Below, piece by piece: positions 11,471 to 24,851 of a DNA stretch of 64,000 nt; position 1 is the stretch's first letter; every line of letters begins with the position of its first letter. The stretch spans positions 17,404,354 through 17,468,353 of the forward strand of contig NC_045139.1 of NCBI RefSeq assembly GCF_008831285.2, read 5' to 3'. Both the position numbers and the translations under genes were made by a program. This stretch comes from Nymphaea colorata (lineage: Eukaryota; Streptophyta; Magnoliopsida; Nymphaeales; Nymphaeaceae). Below the pieces are notes generated by a model. That model was given only the letters and a program-made list of their open reading frames with translations, ran no database searches and was not told the origin of the DNA.

Positions 11471-14400
11471 ATGGAAATTGATGAGGCGATAAAAAAGAGC
11501 AAGGATCGGAGGTTGCAGGCTAAGTATAAGAATGCAGTCTACGTGATTCAGAGGGCTTTTGCATTGTATTCGTAAGTGGATTTCGTTTTCCATTTTAGCA
11601 AATTTCCCGTCCTTTTTCGGCCTGTATCCAACAATGGAAATTTTAACGTTCTTGCACTTAATTTGGTAGCATTCCTTTTAGGAGTTTTATGCATGAGTTT
11701 GTGTTGATCACGTGCAATAGGATGACTGGAAGGATCGAAGTTGAAACAGTGGAGACATAGATGGAGTAAACGAGCTTCTGAATTGGAAAAATTGTTTTCA
11801 AACTTTTTAAAGGCTCCGTTACTAGTCTTGGTTAGGTAGCTTAGAATTGGGAATCTATACTTTTTGACCGTCTCGCTCACAACTCATTTTAATTCGGCCC
11901 TAAACTTACATTAGGTTGCTCATTAATCTTGTCAATTATGCGTAAATATTTTGTGCTTTCATTGTGAGAGTCTTGAGTTCCTTGTCATATCGGTACTTCT
12001 ACTAGTACCATGGATTATGCTCGGAACCATGTAACTACAAGTGGAAACTTGGCCACTCATTTTATAACTGAATGAGACGGCTAGTCCAATATCATCGGAA
12101 GAGAGCCGCTTTGTGAGTCCCTTTAAAAATTCAAAGAGCCAGTACATGAAAAGTGGTGCGTGCAGCGAGACAACATGCGAAGAAATTCTAAAACGTTATG
12201 TAAGTCTATTCGAAAGATAAATTAAGCAGTATACAATGTGCTTTTGAAGTTATACCTTGCACCGGTGGTAAAAACTGAAAATCTATCTGAAAATCAAAGA
12301 AGGCTGCTCGTGGATTTATAGTTGCATTTGATACTCTTCAATCTTCATCCCTGTGTATAACTTCAAAGAAATGTGTGCAACTCATTGATGACCGGATGGC
12401 TTTGTAAACAGGTTTGATGAGGTCGCCTTTAGCTTTAATGGAGGGAAAGACTCAACGGTAACTATTTCTTTCAAGCCTAACAGTTTATGCCATAATTTAG
12501 CCACAATTTGAGATCCAGTAACTTGTCTGCTTTGCAGGTCTTATTGCATCTGCTAAGAGCTGGTTATGCCTTGCATGAGGAACAGAACAATCGTTCTAAA
12601 GGAATTGTAGAAGGAGGCAAATCCAAGTGTCCTTTACGGACTATATATTTTGAAAGTCCCTGTGCATTCCCAGAAATCAATGCATTTACTTATGAAACTG
12701 CCTCCACGTTAGTAGAGTATCACTGTATTTTTTTGTTCTTGTAGCCAATTCGGCAAATGTATTGGTCATTTTCTATAGCATCAAATGCCTTTAGGTTTTG
12801 ATATAGTGCTTTGTTGTGCTTATAGTACCTGTTTTCTCGGTACAGTTATAGCTTGCAATTGGAAATTATTCGGCTTGATTTCAAGGCTGGATTGGTGGGA
12901 CTTTTGAAGGAAAAGCCAGTTAAAGCTATCTTCCTAGGCACACGTATTGGCGACCCTAATGCGGTATATAACAGCAGCTCGGTGTTTCTTCAATGCTAGA
13001 TGCCGGCATTCATTTGCTTTAATTAAAGTATTTGCTGTATTGAATGTGTTATTAATGGAGGATTCACATCTATAAAATGGAAATATACAGTGTGACCTAG
13101 CAGAAGACATTGATCATTTGTACGTTACGTGTAGATTGGTCAGGAGCAGTTCTCACCAAGCTCATGTGGATGGCCACCTTTTATGAGAGTTAATCCTATT
13201 CTGGACTGGTCATACAGGTTATCTCTGCGTTCGGCAAAAATTATCATGTCATTCTGTACTATGGACATTTCCATTGCTAATGTTCATTTGTAATTTGCTC
13301 CTTGACAGGGATGTTTGGGCCTTTCTTTTGACATGTAAAGTTCCATACTGCAGTCTTTATGACAAGGGGTAATGCATTCATCATGGTGAAAATTTAAATG
13401 CATTTTTCTTCTAATGCAAAAGGCTTGTTTGATTCTTCAAATATTTTTCACTTTTCAGCAATAAGCTATGCAGTATGAACTTATGAACTATCTGGCTTCC
13501 CTTATGACCCAAATATTGGATGGTTGCGTATGCCTTTTCTTACTTCATCATATTAATGATGGTTGGTGATTCTTTATTTGCAGAACATTGCAAAGTTAGG
13601 CAGCCTTAGAGTTTACCTAGCACTTTTAACTTTATGTGTAACTTCTGTTTTTTGTTTGTAGGTAGCATAGCTCAGCTGAGCCTTAATAGTTGCTGAAGAT
13701 CATCTTTTGTCTTATGCTGACTTTTATGCAGGTACACATCCATAGGGAGCATTTATGACACTGTTCCTAATTCGTTATTGTCTGTTAGCGATTCATCTAG
13801 CTCCAAAGATAGCTTCAGGCCAGCATATTTGCTTGCAGATGGAAGACTTGAAAGAGCTGGAAGAGTTAAAAAGATAGCTCATCCCACCTATGAAAAAATA
13901 CATGTTATGAGCAATGGGATGAACAAAGTCGGCACCGGTTCAAAGAGTTTGCTGACAGCATCACTTGTTGCCATTGGTGATGAGATCTTGTATGGACTTC
14001 GCCTCTAATATTACATTGTTGGATTTAAGTTGATTCTGCATTTTTAAAGAACAAGAAGAAGAAGAAACGTGATTCCCTTTTTGGAAATGAGCTTCTCATA
14101 TACAGGGAAGCCAGGAGATGCAAGGGCCAAAATGAGCTTTGCTATAAAAGAATGAAGGAAGCATGTTTTCCCTACATAAATAGTGTTTTCCTTCCAGTTT
14201 TAAAATTATCGTATTTTGCACTTCTAAAGTGCAGTTTGCAGGTGGCAACTTTTTCCTGCTTCTTATGGCACTTCTGCTGGTCCTTGTATATTGCCACCTA
14301 ATGTGCATATTAGTATGACAAGCTATAACTTGGATCTGATAATATTGCATGAAGTTCATTCAGTGTAGCTTTTTAATGCCACAAACTGTCTATTGAACAT

Positions 14401-17400
14401 AATAACATAGTTAATAGTTGTTTTACTTTTATCTTTTCCTATTGAGTTTAGTGTTCCAACCGATGACAACATTTTAGTTTTCCTTGTCAAAGGTGTGTTG
14501 ATAAATCTGGTGTCACCAGCTTTAATAGTGTGCTGACCTCATATGCTTAGGTCGAAATCCCAACCTGTTGGCCGATTAGTCCAATCAGTTCAGTCATTTG
14601 TTGACCAACTTGTGTTGCAAACCAACAAGTAATTGGTCAAACTAGTGAATTAGTTAGTCTAGTCATTGGTCAGCCAACTAATCCTTGGCTTATAAATATA
14701 TATGTGCATTTTTTTTTGGTATAAAAATATCCATGTTTCTATATTTTATTTCCATACGAATTGCGGATCAACTTGGAAGTCAAACAGACTAGTTCTTGTT
14801 GGCCTTATTAAGGTATTGAACAACCTGTGTCCAACTTGCTCATATGTCATCTCTCTCTCTCTCTCTCTCTGTTCCTCCCTTCTCTCTCCTTCTTTGTTTG
14901 TTAAGAATGACAGGCATGCATTGCACCTTTTCTTTGCTTCCTTTCTTAATTGCTCACTGTCCTGATAATCCAGCTTGACTGTTCAGACTTTTCATCCAGA
15001 GTCTTGACTTCTGGAATTTAGGTGGTCATTGTAGCACTGCACATTTAGTAACTTATTGGTCTTCTTCTTTTCCAAGTTTTGTTGCTTCTAATTTGGTTAT
15101 TGTCCAATATCCATTATCTTTTGTGCAGTATGTGATTCTGTTTTTTGTTTCAGGTTTGGGGCTGTTGAGAATAAGCTTGCATCTGTTTTATGTCGAAAAC
15201 TTCATTCCATAGGCTGGGGAGTCACACATGCTGCAGCTGTTCCAAATGATGTAAGATGTACTAAATTACTGCAGACTGTGAAATTGCAAGACAAATGCTT
15301 ATTTTAAAAGTCTTCCAATGCCAAGTTGTTCAGGCTGCTTAGGCTCATACCAGGTTGGTGCTTTTCAAAGGCTGTCAAAAGCATTGGCCACAAGCAACCT
15401 TGCTTGTATATAGGGCTAGTAAGTGAGCAAAAGAACTGAACTTGACATGTGCAAAATTAAAAGGTTGGCTTGTTAGCTACTTTAATACTTACAAAGAAAT
15501 TGAGCTAAAAGAGGACGCTGGACTTTGTTCTTTTCTGCACAGACAACACACACACGCATATATGCGTATATATATTTCAAATTTGATGAAAGAAAACGTA
15601 TCTTACCAGTAGAGATAAGAAACAAGAATTCAAGAATTGCTGTGTACGTGTGTAGCTTGAAGACTGAAAATGATTAAGTTCAAAAACTGAGCTTATTCAA
15701 GCCCAAATCAACTTGCTTATGGAAAACCATACTCTCAAAGTTAGAAACAGATGGGCTTGAAGTTTCAACCTATTTATTTGGAAACTAAATGGTTGAGAAT
15801 GTTTGTTTATATCTAAAATATATTTACTAAGAGGCAAACCACACTTGGCACCTACTTTTTGTGCTTGCCCTACCAAGCTTGTATTTTGAGCTTGAATGAG
15901 CTCTTTGCAAGCTGAGTATGAGCCAAGCTGTGGCTTGTTTCATTTCCCAGACCTACTTGTATTGTCATTACCTTGAGCAAACTTATGCCACTCATGGAGA
16001 GGAACATGCACCTAGTTCTTGTGTACCGCTGATGAGGAAGTTTGGTTTAAGTTTTTAATATAGCCTGTTTAAGTTGTATTGAATTAGAACTTTCTTTTCG
16101 GTCTTATTCTGTAGCTTTTTTGAAGTTGTATAGAAAGATTATAAGGTTGACAAAAACTTTTATTTGATTTTGGTTTTCATGGTATAGGTCGATGCTGTTG
16201 CTGAAGAAGTTGAACTGCGGAAATCCACTAATGACATGGTATGGGTCATATGTTCAATTGTAGTCAACCTGTTCTGTGCGTCATCTGAATCATTTTGAAA
16301 CTTCCATACATACATTTGTCATATGAAGGAGATAAATACTTGGAAGGGGAGAGAGAGAGAGGGAGATCGTATAATGATGTTGTACTTTTGCAGGTCTTTA
16401 TATATGGAGCTGTTGGGCCACTGCATTGTGATGTTTCCTTGGCTGGAGTTGCGAAAGCTTTTGGAGTTCGTCTGGTGTGTGTGTATAGATATTTTTCGTA
16501 TTCCTGCCCCTGTAATGCTTGTTATGTCTTCTTGTCTGGGATTTATTGGGTCTTTACTTCAACTTAAGCTAAAGGGGTTCTGGTCTAAAGTGAATCTGTT
16601 TCCTTTTTCCTCTAGAAAAGAAGCTGTTATGCTACTGTTTTTTGCTACACCTACTAATTGTTTGTGAAGTGAATTCTGTCAAAAGCCTTGTTGGCACTTT
16701 CCTAGAGGTTAAAACTCAGTCTCCTTTTCGATAAATTTTCCTTTTGGTTTAGTATGTAGGATGTTTGTATGTTATTTCCTTTTGTATAATTGCTGCTTTC
16801 TGATAGAATAGCTTCTTTACATATATTCAGTAGCTTAAAATTTCAGGCACCTGATGAAGAATTTGAGGAGTACCTTAGGCATCTGATTGGTGACAAATCC
16901 TCTGGAGAGAAAAATGAGGTAAACGGTGACTTTGCAATTGCAAATAAATTGTAGATCACAGTAGTATCTTCTTCATAATGTTAACTTGGAAAGTGTAATT
17001 AAAATGATTGGTCAGAGCAGGTGTGCGGCTACATTGTGCCCATGGTGGGCAAGTGCACACCCTTATCTGCCAAGCATCAAAACTGCAGTCAGATCCAAGG
17101 TAGGCAGTGCCCACCCTGGACCCCAGATGTACCCAACCTCGTTGCAGTCAGTAGATGTTGTGTCCCTCCTTGTGACACTGAACCTGTCTTCTCCTAAGAA
17201 AGTTGAGATATCCCCTCCGCCCCACACTTCTTTTCTGTGGTTCTAGCCACTTTTTACAGCTCATTTCTGCCTTCTAGTTTGTGCAGCTAAATTTTAACGA
17301 CCAATGAAGTTTAAGCTGTAAAAAGGAAATTTTCTATATCCATAATTCAAGATGATCAAAAGCCATAAAATCATTTTGTTTCTACATTTTGGCTTCATTT

Positions 17401-20400
17401 CTTCTGTTCTTCTCTTCTTCTTTTGCTTGATGTCTAACAATAATTGAGGATGGAAATTTATGATATTTGATAAATTTTATTACTTGTAGAGGAAAATATT
17501 GAGTAAGAACCATTTCTTTTTCTGATTTTTGTATATTAATATGTGACTTGCTCAGTTGGTAAATACTTAATTGAAAAAATAAAATGGCTAGTTTCACAAT
17601 CTTTTGTTTATGTGTTTCCTGAATTTGTCCCTCCATTAATTTTAGGAATTACTTATTTTTGTACAGAACTGATTCAGCATATGAGAACAAATTACTGAAA
17701 TTTGTGATTGTTATGTAGTATTTATTGGACAAAAACTGGGTTTGGTGGCAGTTTTGTTGCCATATAACCCAGTTTAAGGTTGAGAAACTGGTGGGATTTC
17801 TTTTTTCTTTTTAACCAAAAATATGGAAAGCATGTTTTTGTCATCGAATAGTTAAGAAGCTAGGTTTTTGGCAAACTAGTGCCCCTTTTTGTCCAAACGA
17901 GCCATTGAAGTTACTACATAAAATCAGAAAGGTGCTCCTTACACATCTTGAAAGGTGCTTGCTTTATTTGTCTCCTCTAGTATAAAGCTGGAAAATGACT
18001 GGTTGGATGATTTTACTTTAGTTTCCTAGTACTTCCCTGAAGTTCATTCTCTATCTTTTTCCATGCTTTTCTACTTTTCATGTGTTATTATATTATAAGT
18101 CTTTATGATTGTGACATATACTTGTTCTTTCAACAGATGGCTTTACTGCCAGAAGGAATTACGGAATTACTACATCATGACATGTTGGCAGTGCCTCTGG
18201 TATGTATTTTCCTTCCTACATGTTATTTTCAGTCTTCAATTAAAATGACCATTTTATTTTTGTTTTGGAGTTACTGGATTTATATATTGATCATGCAGAA
18301 ATTCATACATGACTGTTAAGAACATGTATCCTGATGTAGGTAGGTTTTCCAATGTGTGATGCCTGGTCTCATTTGGTGCAACTGAGACTTAGTGGTAACA
18401 TGATTTGTCTTTATCGAACTTTTGTAGATGGAACATCCATGTAGCCAAGGTATTACATGATTCCCAAGTGCTAGCCTTGGCCTCTTGACTTACATATGCA
18501 TAAAAATCCAGTTATAATAAATGTTAAAATGGAAGATATATCATATATGAGCATTAAGTTATTTGCAAAATTCTCCTATACCATGAGCCAAGTTTGATAA
18601 CACTTGAAAAAATTATTTTCTGTAATTACCATTTTTCTGAATGCTGCTCTAAGCAATCACCTAGCAACTAAATGAGGCGGGTGCTAAGGTAGTGTCGGGG
18701 CAAGGCTTACACAGTACATCTATAGTTCAATAGCAGTCTCTCCAATTGGCTATCCTTTGGTACACATATTGGCTTTATTATAGTACCATTTTTTAGTTGC
18801 CAATAGTTTTGTGATATAGCAGTCTTAGTATGCCTGCATACAAATACAAACACACACACATGGAAAAGTTGTCCTTGGATGAGTGACGCAGGGCTGATAC
18901 GTTGGGAATTGATCTTGTAGAGGGTCCATTTTATGTGTCTCCTTTATTATGCATTATGGACCTTTTATTTTGTGATAGAGTTTTTTTGGATCCAGATCCA
19001 TTTTTAGGCTATTTAAGTGGAATGTGTGATTCATTTGGGGTTTATTGAAGATTTTTTAATGAATACCCTACTCTTCTTTTGTTATTTCCTTATTCCTTTC
19101 TTTGTTTATGTTGCTTTTGTTTTTTCATTCGGCGTTTAGTTTGTAGTTTGCCACGAGGATTAGAGCTAAGTGCTAACCCTATAATCACTGCATCAAAGTG
19201 GTATCAAAACCCAAGGTTTTTCCTTGATTCTTGGTAATGCCGAAGACACGAAGAACGATCCGACCATCAGAAAGCAAAAGAAACTTTCGAAGAGTCTTAG
19301 ATATCTCATGCTTCATCTACTCGAGTCCATGGAAGGTATACATGATCAGCAAGCACGTGTGGTAGAAAGGTATGCATGGATTGAATAGGCAAATCATGAA
19401 AGCCAAGTACAACTGGATCTAATATTGGCTATGTTGACGATGACATTAGTTGAGATTGATGATCGTATGTTGGAAATGAATGAGCAGTCGATTGACACAG
19501 GATGAGAAAATTCAAGGCAAAACCAGAATCTATCGGTTGCAACTGAAGAAGGCCAGCAAAGAAAGAATAAAAAACAGTTGATCGTAGATGGGGGTGGAAC
19601 ATGAAAGGGAAAATATGGGGAAAGAAAATATGGAAACCCTAAAAGGGACTACGGAGACTATATTTTATGGGAGCATATTTCTAGTGACCCAGTCATTGGA
19701 CGTTGTCAATTTAGGGACGGCAAATGCAACAAACTACTGGGCAAACTGGAATATTTGTGTAATGGTGGATCAAATTCTCCAAATCCTCCAGCATTGATAG
19801 CCGAACACGGCGACCTCATCCTTGCCGATAGTAGAGATGTTGCAGTGGGCTGATGAAGTGCATAATAGACTGAGGAGCAGATGATGTGACCCATGCCTGC
19901 GCTTTGGGCTATTGAGCAGCAGCGCCGAGCTGTTAGAAGCGATTCCACTGGGTGGCACTGTTTCTATTCGGCCATAGCCAGTGGGTCTTTCTTTGCTGAC
20001 CAAATGGAAGAACCAATAGAGAGGGCCTTTGGAAATTCAAATCCAATGACTGCCCTGCTTTCCGGCATTATCAATGTCGGGCAGAGATTTTCCCCCTCGG
20101 CAGAAGGCATCCCATGAACTGGTACACCTGTGGGTGGTGGCTGGTAGGGATACTACCCTGCCATAGCATCGGGGAATGCCTTAGGGCATCGCACGACCGC
20201 TGTCTCAGGCCCGATTTGGTCTGTTGATAGGAACCAGTTTGGTCTTGAACGGGTTCCTATAAGGAGCTGGCTTTCCTTCATAGTAGGGCTTGATACAGGT
20301 CTCAGGAGCCCGATTCTGGGGGTTATGAAGCTAGGGTTGGGACCACCCACTCAAACCAAGATCCACATCATTTGGGACCTAGGGTTCCAAAGCTCGACCT

Positions 20401-23400
20401 GAAACTCTAAAAGGCTTTTGGATTCAAAATCATTTCATCCAAATTCCTTATTTGGACCACTTCTACCCTAGTTCCTCAAACCGTTTAGACCTAGACTATA
20501 TATTTAAACCTATATCATATCCAAAATCATTTCCTTGAACCAAAACCTTGTCTTCACCCAAAATGTTCTCTACTAATCCCAATTCCCAGCTAGAAACCTA
20601 AGACTTTAATCCAAAGAGCCTCTTCCTATTCTCCCCTTAAGCACAAAATCCAAATTCATATGCTATCACCCAGATCTTTTGGCCGCACGATGTTGATCAA
20701 ACGCATTAGTGTTGGACCAGATGAACATCAGTAGTCTACCTTTGTCGGGGACTGCTTTTCTTCAGCCCAGGGAGAATGACACAGGGCTGATATGTCGGGA
20801 ACATATCTTGTAGAGGGTCCATTTTATGTGTCTGTCTTATTATGGATTATGGATCTTTGATTTTCTTGTAGAGTATTGTTTTGGATCCAGATCCATTTTA
20901 GGCTATTTATGTGGGATGTGTGATTCGTTTTGGGTTTTGGTGAAGATTGTTTAATGAAAACCCTAGTTTTCTTTTGTTATTTCCTTATTCCTTTATTTGT
21001 TTACGTTGCTTTTGTTTTCTTGTTCGCCGTTTAGTTTGTAGTTTGCTGCAGGGATTAGAGCTAACCCTCACATCACTGTGTCAATGAGATTGTCTACTTA
21101 GGCCATCCACCAGGTGAAAAAACCTGATTGGCTGCCTAGGTGCAGCTGCACAAAGGTGTTGTCTTCCTTCTTTGATTTTTGTTTCCCCAATGAATCTGAT
21201 CTGAAATAAATAAACAATAATGGGCCAAGGGACTGATTAGCGTCACAACCAACACAGGCCTGAGGGATCTTGGCTGGCATTAAGTTTACAAAACAATATT
21301 TTTTCCATTAAGCATTTTTTTGTTAAAAATCCAGCCATCCACTCTGCACCATGTCTTTTCATAAAAAAAATTCAGGGACGGTAAAATATTTTTTCACTTG
21401 GACCTTGACTGGAGACTGGCTTAGCCTTAAATACTAGCTCATGAATTGTGACTTATTCTGCCAAAAGATAGAGTTGGAGATTGACAAATTACCAGCAAGA
21501 GTTTATCACAAGCAACTGAAGAAGGCACAGCATCATGGTCTTCCAAATGTTCTATGAAAATAAAAACCATTCTTTTACCAATAATCCACAAAATGAGTCC
21601 ATTCTTTCCTTTTTTTTTTCCTGGATTTGGCATTCAGCCTTCTCTGACCTTAAGTCTCTCTGCTTGTGTGCACACAACACATGCAGTAGCAGTGCCAAAT
21701 GACTCTGGTCATTGGCTGATTTCTCTCTTTTTTCCCTTTTGTTTGGAAAAGCTGATGGTTTCCCTTGTACCTTCGTGGGATATCGGACTGATGTTCCTTA
21801 GACATCTTGATGATAACGTTTTCTTCTGCCATGTATCTTCCAGTGTAGTGATTTCTAATCACTAGCAAGTTTATGCAGATTAAATGTCAAAATGTGATAA
21901 TTCTCTCTGCTACAAATGATGATGAGCTGGAAAAACAGTGGAGCTGTTTGCTTGAACTGTCCAACACAAACAAGATTCTGGTGCCAATGGCACCATTTGT
22001 CACGAAGCAATTGCAAACTACACTTTCTGATGTATAGCTCTGAACTTGCTTCAATGGTTCTTGAACAGTTTCTGATTTGTTTGGTACTGGAATTCTATTT
22101 TTATGTTTATGCATGTTTTCATGTATGCATAAGAGATGTGGAGGACTGTTGTGTTAGACACTTAAATACCTTGTATAGGAAGCTTTATTTTCTATTGGAA
22201 GTTTCTCCGACAGTGTTAGGTTATTTTCTTCTAGGGTTGATGGTCTATTATTACTATTGAATTTTAAAGCCACTATCATTGGCTATTGCAGTTTTCAATA
22301 ATTTGTGTCCTGTATCAAGTAGTCGAGGTCTCTGTCTTAAAATAAATTTGCTGAAGCTGTGCTTCTCGTTTCTTGCTACTTCCTTTACAGCAACTTTTTG
22401 AGGAATAAGAATTTTAGTCCTGACAGATAATTGAACGTACTGAATTCATGCATCAAGTTTTATATATTTTATACAAATGTATGTTTTGGATCTGCATGTT
22501 GCTGCTTCATACACCTTTGCTAAATTCGTTTAATGTTGCCTGAGCTTGTGGATGGGAATGCATGTATCTTTCATTTCTCCTGTCTTTTATTGAGTAATTA
22601 TTTCAGTAAATTGTTAAAGTTGCTGCAAGCAAATCACCATAGAACATGTATAAGGTTACTTTTTAGGGTTCACACAACCGTTCAGGTGAGCAACAATGAT
22701 ACTTTTTGGGGTTTGACTTCCGTATAATTGGCGAATAACTATGCTACGAAGTGTATTGCATGCATTCTTTATTGTATCCGTGTTTCCCGTCACCTCCAAT
22801 TCATTACCTACTTGTAGATGTGCCTATGTTGTAATAAGGGGCTTATCTTAGTTTTTACATTGTTTGATAAAGATTTTCTTCAAAAGATACTGAAGATAGG
22901 TTTGAGGATGGTGGAGTCGTATGATTGCCCTGTTTACTTGCAAATGTAGCACTACCTTTTGCCCATAGAATTAGTCAAATGGTGGCTTGAAAAGTGATAC
23001 CCGAGGCAAATGCTGCCTGCTTATGTATTTCAGAAAAGAGAGGTGCACATTTTCCTTCTTTAATACAAGTCTTTGACTGGGTGATGGCTCATGAGAATTT
23101 CTTTCCGGATTGTTTAAATGTTTAAAACTTTGAAAAATGTTCAAGTTCATCTTTTTTTCATTTAAGCAAGTGGTTTCTTTTCTTGAAATAGTTGCAAATG
23201 TAGCACTACTTGTTTCTGCTATCAGTGCTCTGAATTGGTGTGATTTGGTAAATACCTAATTATGACTTGGCATCAACTGTTTCATATGAAATCATCTTTC
23301 TTGTCTGTTTATGTTTTGGTTTTAGTGATTGCTATATGTTCCATTGTGTAATTAGTTGGCAATTGGTTTTGTTTAATGGTACATTATGTAAGGAGGATAT

Positions 23401-24851
23401 AATAACATTCATCCAGCATGGTTCACTCAAATATGCCTCTTACATCTATTAACTTCAATTTCTAACATTTTGCAGATAGAAATTGCACAACCTTTGTCAA
23501 AAATATGCAGTGAATTTCCAGATGTTTGCATAGGTAAATTCTCATCCTAAGTTTTCACAGGAAGGAATGTGTGAAGCTTGTCATCAATGTTCATTGTGCA
23601 AGGAAATCTCTTTCTGTTTGACAGGGTGCTATCGTACATCAAGGACTGGGCAATGCATAATTACTTTCAACGGGAAGGTACAGTGAATTTGCAAGGTTAT
23701 TTGTCTTTTTCAATCCAAAGCAGCTTCCTATTTCCAATTTTGGTTTGGAAATAAAATGGTTATTTAAGGGATTGGAACAGAACATTCTCTTTCTTAGAGT
23801 AGCTAAAATGTCCATTAGATGAAGATAGTAGGCACAGTTTCATAGTAGCAGTATAGCATGGAGTTGAACGTTTTAGGATGCATATGGCAATCAAACTGAG
23901 GGAGAAAGGACTGTCAAATGGATAACCCTGATTTGCAGATATTCAAACTAATCCCAAATGGTACGCTGACAAGTGAGGTACAAGGGCGTCATCCATTTTA
24001 AGTTATTAATTCGGGGGAGTAAAAGTTCCCAAAGACACTTCACTTACAATTTTACAGCTAAGACCATTGATGCATGTAGAGGTGTACTTGTTTATCGCGG
24101 AGGTCATTGAAACCACAAAGAAAGTCCTTAGGAATGCTTACAATAGCAATCTTTTCTTTTCTTTTCTTTAATTGTTAGCAAAGCTGCAAAACCATCAAGT
24201 CTTTTGGACAGTTATTGCTGACATAAGAGGTGTTCCACATTCTGTTCTGACTATTCGTTCATGATATTCCCCTCATCTACAAGGAAAGTTTTTTAAAACT
24301 TCAGCGTTTTGTTAGCAAAGGCCATGTGCCATTGGTGTTATTTTGTGCATCTTCAACTTGGATACTTACCTACTCAGATAGGTGAAGTCTTTTGTGGATT
24401 ATGACGTTTTTATTGAGCATAATCAGTTCACTTAACGTTTTACCTCATCTACAAGGAAAGTTTTTTAAAACTTCAGCGTTTTGTTAGCAAAGGCCATGTG
24501 CCATTGGTGTTATTTTGTGCATCTTCAACTTGGATACTTACGTACTCAGATAGGTAAAGTCTTTTGTGGATTATGACGTTTTTATTGAGCATAATCAGTT
24601 CACTTCTCTGAACGTTTTATTGATATTAGAACGTTCACATATTTGGGCTCTTCGTTGTTCGTTCGCCTTATACCTGTTGGGACTTCATGAGGGACTCTCA
24701 TGCTATTGGTTCATTTGGTTTATAAACTTGTACAATGTATAAGGTATGCAAACATGAATTCTTGCAGGATGAAGAACGAATTGATTCAGCTGTTGAGAAA
24801 CTGTGCCATTTGTTTCATCCATCAGTTTTCTATGAAATTACCTGTGGTTGA
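11471..24851 (+). CDS. FAD synthase (FMN adenylyltransferase), PAPS-reductase-like plus MoCF-like domains
   Basis: Transfers AMP from ATP to FMN to make FAD. Sixteen coding exons with GT-AG borders join in frame: 11471-11571, 12412-12457, 12538-12707, 12846-12963, 13135-13217, 13309-13368, 13732-13989, 15154-15250, 16188-16238, 16394-16474, 16847-16918, 18137-18199, 21879-22031, 23476-23533, 23625-23677 and 24768-24851. Together they give 1548 bases, 515 residues. The N-terminal half is the PAPS-reductase-like adenylyltransferase: P-loop SFNGGKDST (residues 41-49), then [26 protein letters not shown], and [14 protein letters not shown]. From about residue 266 ([11 protein letters not shown]) a molybdopterin-binding-like domain follows, with [15 protein letters not shown]. 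This order matches plant proteins usually labelled PAPS reductase family; animal FLAD1 has the MoCF domain first. Intron 12 holds an LTR element. The last four exons are duplicated near 47.2-50.0 kb. No break is seen. Confidence 0.9.
18884..19195 (+). repeat. 5' LTR
   Basis: Direct repeat of 20777-21083. Shared landmarks in order are CAGGGCTGATA, TAGAGGGTCCATTTTATGTG, GGATCCAGATCCATTTT and GTTTAGTTTGTAGTTTG. It contains a possible TATA-like TATTTAAGTGG. Confidence 0.88.
20777..21083 (+). repeat. 3' LTR
   Basis: Partner of the left LTR. It is preceded by a short purine-rich stretch (CAGGGAGAA) that may be the polypurine tract, and followed by the target duplication ATGAG. Confidence 0.88.
24271..24614. 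repeat. 172-base tandem duplication in the last FAD synthase intron
   Basis: The segment beginning CCTCATCTACAAGG at 24271 is repeated from 24443 with almost no changes. The duplicated locus near 49.6 kb has only one copy of this segment. Confidence 0.9.

Larger units (their letters stand above)
18884..21083 (+). mobile_element. LTR retroelement, 2.2 kb, non-autonomous, inside FAD synthase intron 12
   Basis: The 5' LTR is 18884-19195 and the 3' LTR 20777-21083; both start TG and end CA. The host word ATGAG stands immediately before the left LTR (18879-18883) and after the right one (21084-21088), a perfect 5-base target duplication. TGGTATCAAAACCC just inside the left LTR (19199-19212) resembles the initiator-methionine tRNA primer site. 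The 1.58 kb interior has only short broken frames and no recognisable gag, protease or polymerase, so it is a non-autonomous or heavily decayed element. It lies in the host gene's sense orientation. The LTRs differ by many substitutions, so the insertion is not recent. Confidence 0.88.

Noticed and set aside
16986-17246. Open frame in a FAD synthase intron
   Set aside because: It lies between exons 11 and 12, has no family resemblance, and the exon chain reads through cleanly without it.
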